Shown piece after piece: positions 63,884 to 64,000 of a stretch of 64,000 nucleotides of DNA (positions within the stretch are counted from its first letter, which is position 1; each line of letters starts with the position of its first letter). The position numbers and the translations under genes are program-made. The DNA comes from Flavobacterium sp. GSB-24. Lineage in GTDB: Bacteria; Bacteroidota; Bacteroidia; Flavobacteriales; Flavobacteriaceae. Where the stretch lies: assembly GCF_027924665.1 (NCBI RefSeq), contig NZ_AP027043.1:2170001-2234000 (forward strand). Reading direction: 5' to 3'. The notes beneath the pieces were generated by a model, which saw nothing but the letters and a program-made list of their open reading frames with translations, did no database searches and was not told the DNA's origin.

Positions 63884-64000
63884 ATGATTAAATATAGAGC
63901 AGAAGAACTAAAACTTTTAAATATTCAGATTGGTTGTGTTTTAAAGTTAGCAAGACTGAAGAAAGAAATTTCTCAAGAAAGTCTAGGATTATCAATTGAT
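63884..64000 (+). CDS. XRE-family helix-turn-helix regulator, 3'-truncated by the window edge
   Basis: Thirty-nine codons are visible, open to the window end. The part IGCVLKLARLKKEISQESLG has the spacing of the first two helices of a Cro/C1-type domain (xIGxxLxxxRxxxxxSQExL). The dense operator array upstream suggests an autoregulator, such as the controller of an R-M, toxin-antitoxin or other accessory module beginning right of the window. Confidence 0.7.
   Translation, partial: MIKYRAEELKLLNIQIGCVLKLARLKKEISQESLGLSID

Overview
The window looks like chromosomal DNA of a Flavobacterium-like member of the Bacteroidota. The evidence is AT-rich sequence, two SusC/SusD pairs, DUF6520/DoxX-type proteins, Bacteroidota promoter boxes (TAnnTTTG) in front of several genes, and few purine-rich ribosome binding sites. 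No rRNA, tRNA, CRISPR array, transposase or integrase gene was seen.

Region 1 (1-6400) is the end of an alpha-mannoside utilisation operon: two GH92 alpha-mannosidases (the first cut by the window edge), a GH125 exo-alpha-1,6-mannosidase and a ROK sugar kinase, closed by a strong terminator. Region 2 (6400-22400) is an accessory, probably defensive island with low gene density and mixed orientation. It holds a C-terminal PD-(D/E)XK protein, an Mrr-type nuclease with a GNAT acetyltransferase, a 1254-residue SEC-C/nuclease protein, a DUF6965 protein, a trypsin-like protease, a C-terminal HEPN-motif protein and a 1263-residue protein with a nuclease-like N-terminus. Hairpins and a short direct repeat mark its left edge.

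Region 3 (22700-32800) is a stress and aromatic-metabolism neighbourhood: zinc alcohol dehydrogenase, small HTH protein, stand-alone Pycsar-type transmembrane effector (PycTM-like), two pirins, DUF1330, DUF6069, two isochorismatase-like hydrolases, an outer-membrane-like protein, a Crp/Fnr regulator, a double SnoaL protein, a MoaF-like protein and an AraC regulator. Two promoters there share a nearly identical block containing a Crp/Fnr-type palindrome.

Region 4 (33300-45700) is an ECF sigma/anti-sigma regulated nutrient locus: sigma factor, FecR, SusC with an STN domain, SusD, and two tandem zinc-metalloprotease-family proteins. The first of these has lost its zinc motif. Region 5 (45900-53900) has small unknown proteins, a possible nuclease-like protein, an SRAP/HMCES protein and a dinB-dnaE translesion synthesis pair. 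Region 6 (54200-63300) has a DoxX/MauE-like protein with DUF6520, then a SusC-SusD-S9 peptidase operon on the minus strand. The window ends with an unexplained 110-nt structured palindrome, several dyad operators and the start of an XRE-family regulator.

Functions are read from protein motifs and general family knowledge without database searches, so family names for the large island proteins are the least certain part.
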